Program-made: the position numbers and the translations under genes
Shown: positions 63,474-64,000 of the stretch, one piece after another
Position numbering within the stretch: the first letter of the stretch is position 1
How the letters are laid out: each line of letters begins with the position of its first letter
Notes under the pieces: generated by a model
Database searches by the model: none
Told to the model about the DNA's origin: nothing
What the model saw: only the letters and a program-made list of their open reading frames with translations
DNA from: Pseudoduganella umbonata
Lineage (GTDB): Bacteria; Pseudomonadota; Gammaproteobacteria; Burkholderiales; Burkholderiaceae_D
Assembly (NCBI RefSeq): GCF_014192225.1
Contig: NZ_JACHXS010000002.1
Span: 372,001 to 436,000 of the forward strand
Direction: 5' to 3'
DNA: 64,000 nucleotides

Positions 63474-64000
63474 TCAATCGACGACGAACACCTTTGCCGT
63501 GCTATCCGTCGCCTGCACAAAGCGCACGATCGCGTCGGTGGTGATGGTGTCGATTTGCCCCGTCATGCGCTGCTCGAACGGATGATCGTCGAACGCCACG
63601 TTGGCGCGGAACATCCGGGCACCCAGCCGCGTGAACATCGGCACCTCGATCGTTAGCGGCGTGAAGCCTGCGCCCTTCAACCAGGCCTGCGCTTCGGCGC
63701 GCGTTTCCACCTTGCCCGTTGGCGCGCTCGCGGCGGCGTAAGTCTCCAGTACCCACTGGTTCGAGTTCTGGTAGCGCGTGGAAAACGCATACGCCAGCAT
63801 GTTGTAGTGCGGCTCGTGCAGCCGTCTCGGCGTGCGCGAGGCGAGCAATGCGGCAAGCCTTGCCTGCACTTGCGGCGCCGGAACCAGCACGTGCGTCGAG
63901 TGGCGGTGCAGGCCGATCAGCAGGAAATTGCCGACGCCTTCGTTCCACAAGTCCGAGCCGGCCGTGCCGCAGTCGTTCAGCTCATGCACGACGGTCCAGC
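63474..64000 (-). CDS. DUF2145 family protein, partial at the window edge
   Basis: The C-terminal portion (about 175 residues) of a DUF2145 protein. Its WTVVHELNDCGTAGSDLWNEG, NFLLIGLHRHSTHVLVP and LHEPHYNMLAYAFSTRYQNS segments match the family. The frame stays open to the window end, so the N-terminus, where a signal peptide would be expected, is missing. A Met at 63989 is an internal residue. Function is unknown. Confidence 0.82.
   Translation of the reverse strand, partial: WTVVHELNDCGTAGSDLWNEGVGNFLLIGLHRHSTHVLVPAPQVQARLAALLASRTPRRLHEPHYNMLAYAFSTRYQNSNQWVLETYAAASAPTGKVETRAEAQAWLKGAGFTPLTIEVPMFTRLGARMFRANVAFDDHPFEQRMTGQIDTITTDAIVRFVQATDSTAKVFVVD

Overview
The window is high-GC (except one AT-rich gene) and densely coded. 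It looks like a chromosomal segment of a Betaproteobacterium of the order Burkholderiales, most likely Oxalobacteraceae (Massilia/Duganella/Pseudoduganella-like). This rests on the DUF2863 and DarP (DUF615) genes, a second infA-type IF-1, a zinc-free L31, a large TonB-dependent receptor, and interspersed palindromes of the kind common in that group. The taxonomic call is an inference. No phage, plasmid or CRISPR module is visible.

Layout. 1-5.7 kb: an NTF2-like protein, a LysR regulator divergent from an SDR/NAD(P)-binding reductase pair, tRNA-Leu(CAA), a DUF6445 protein, and a tandemly duplicated transcription unit for a small secreted protein. 5.7-13 kb (minus strand): a membrane FtsH-like AAA protease, a GT39-type transferase with a solute-binding protein, rpmE2 (L31B), rho and trxA. 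13-18.9 kb (minus strand): hutC followed by a giant hybrid histidine kinase with an NMT1/THI5-like sensor and a lone receiver. 19-22.8 kb: an ada/2OG-oxygenase DNA-repair pair and a divergent AKR/LysR pair.

22.77-23.98 kb: an IS1595-type insertion sequence with a perfect 8-bp target duplication. Its transposase is broken. It ends 15 bp before the -35 box of the histidine-utilization operon. 24.06-33.0 kb: hutU-hutH-hutG-hutF-hutD-hutI and a fused solute-binding/permease ABC protein. The genes are tightly packed with 4-bp overlaps, and a HutC-type operator lies in the promoter spacer. The enzyme set (HutF plus HutG) implies the five-step route from histidine through formiminoglutamate and N-formylglutamate to glutamate.

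33-38.3 kb: GNAT/DMT genes, a hypoxanthine-DNA glycosylase, an AT-rich gene for an unrecognised membrane-anchored protein, and a 650-bp gap holding a probable structured small RNA with its own promoter and terminator. 38.4-46 kb: infA, kptA, then a run of minus-strand genes (HDOD, DUF2863, CocE/NonD hydrolase, transglutaminase-like/TPR lipoprotein, alpha/beta hydrolase). 46-59 kb: 3-methyladenine glycosylase, an MCP with a secreted Cache protein, a KamA-family radical SAM enzyme with an MFS exporter, a FAH-family enzyme, a class III aminotransferase, an esterase, mog, darP, pmbA and an orphan TRAP binding protein. 59.6-63.3 kb: a TonB-dependent receptor with a LacI-type operator upstream. The window ends inside a DUF2145 gene.

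The main unexplained structures are the small RNA at about 38.0-38.27 kb, the AT-rich 35.6-37.3 kb gene, the 45-bp-pitch palindromic repeat family (27.3, 54.4 and 63.4 kb), and short tandem repeats of 10-15 bp at several gene boundaries.
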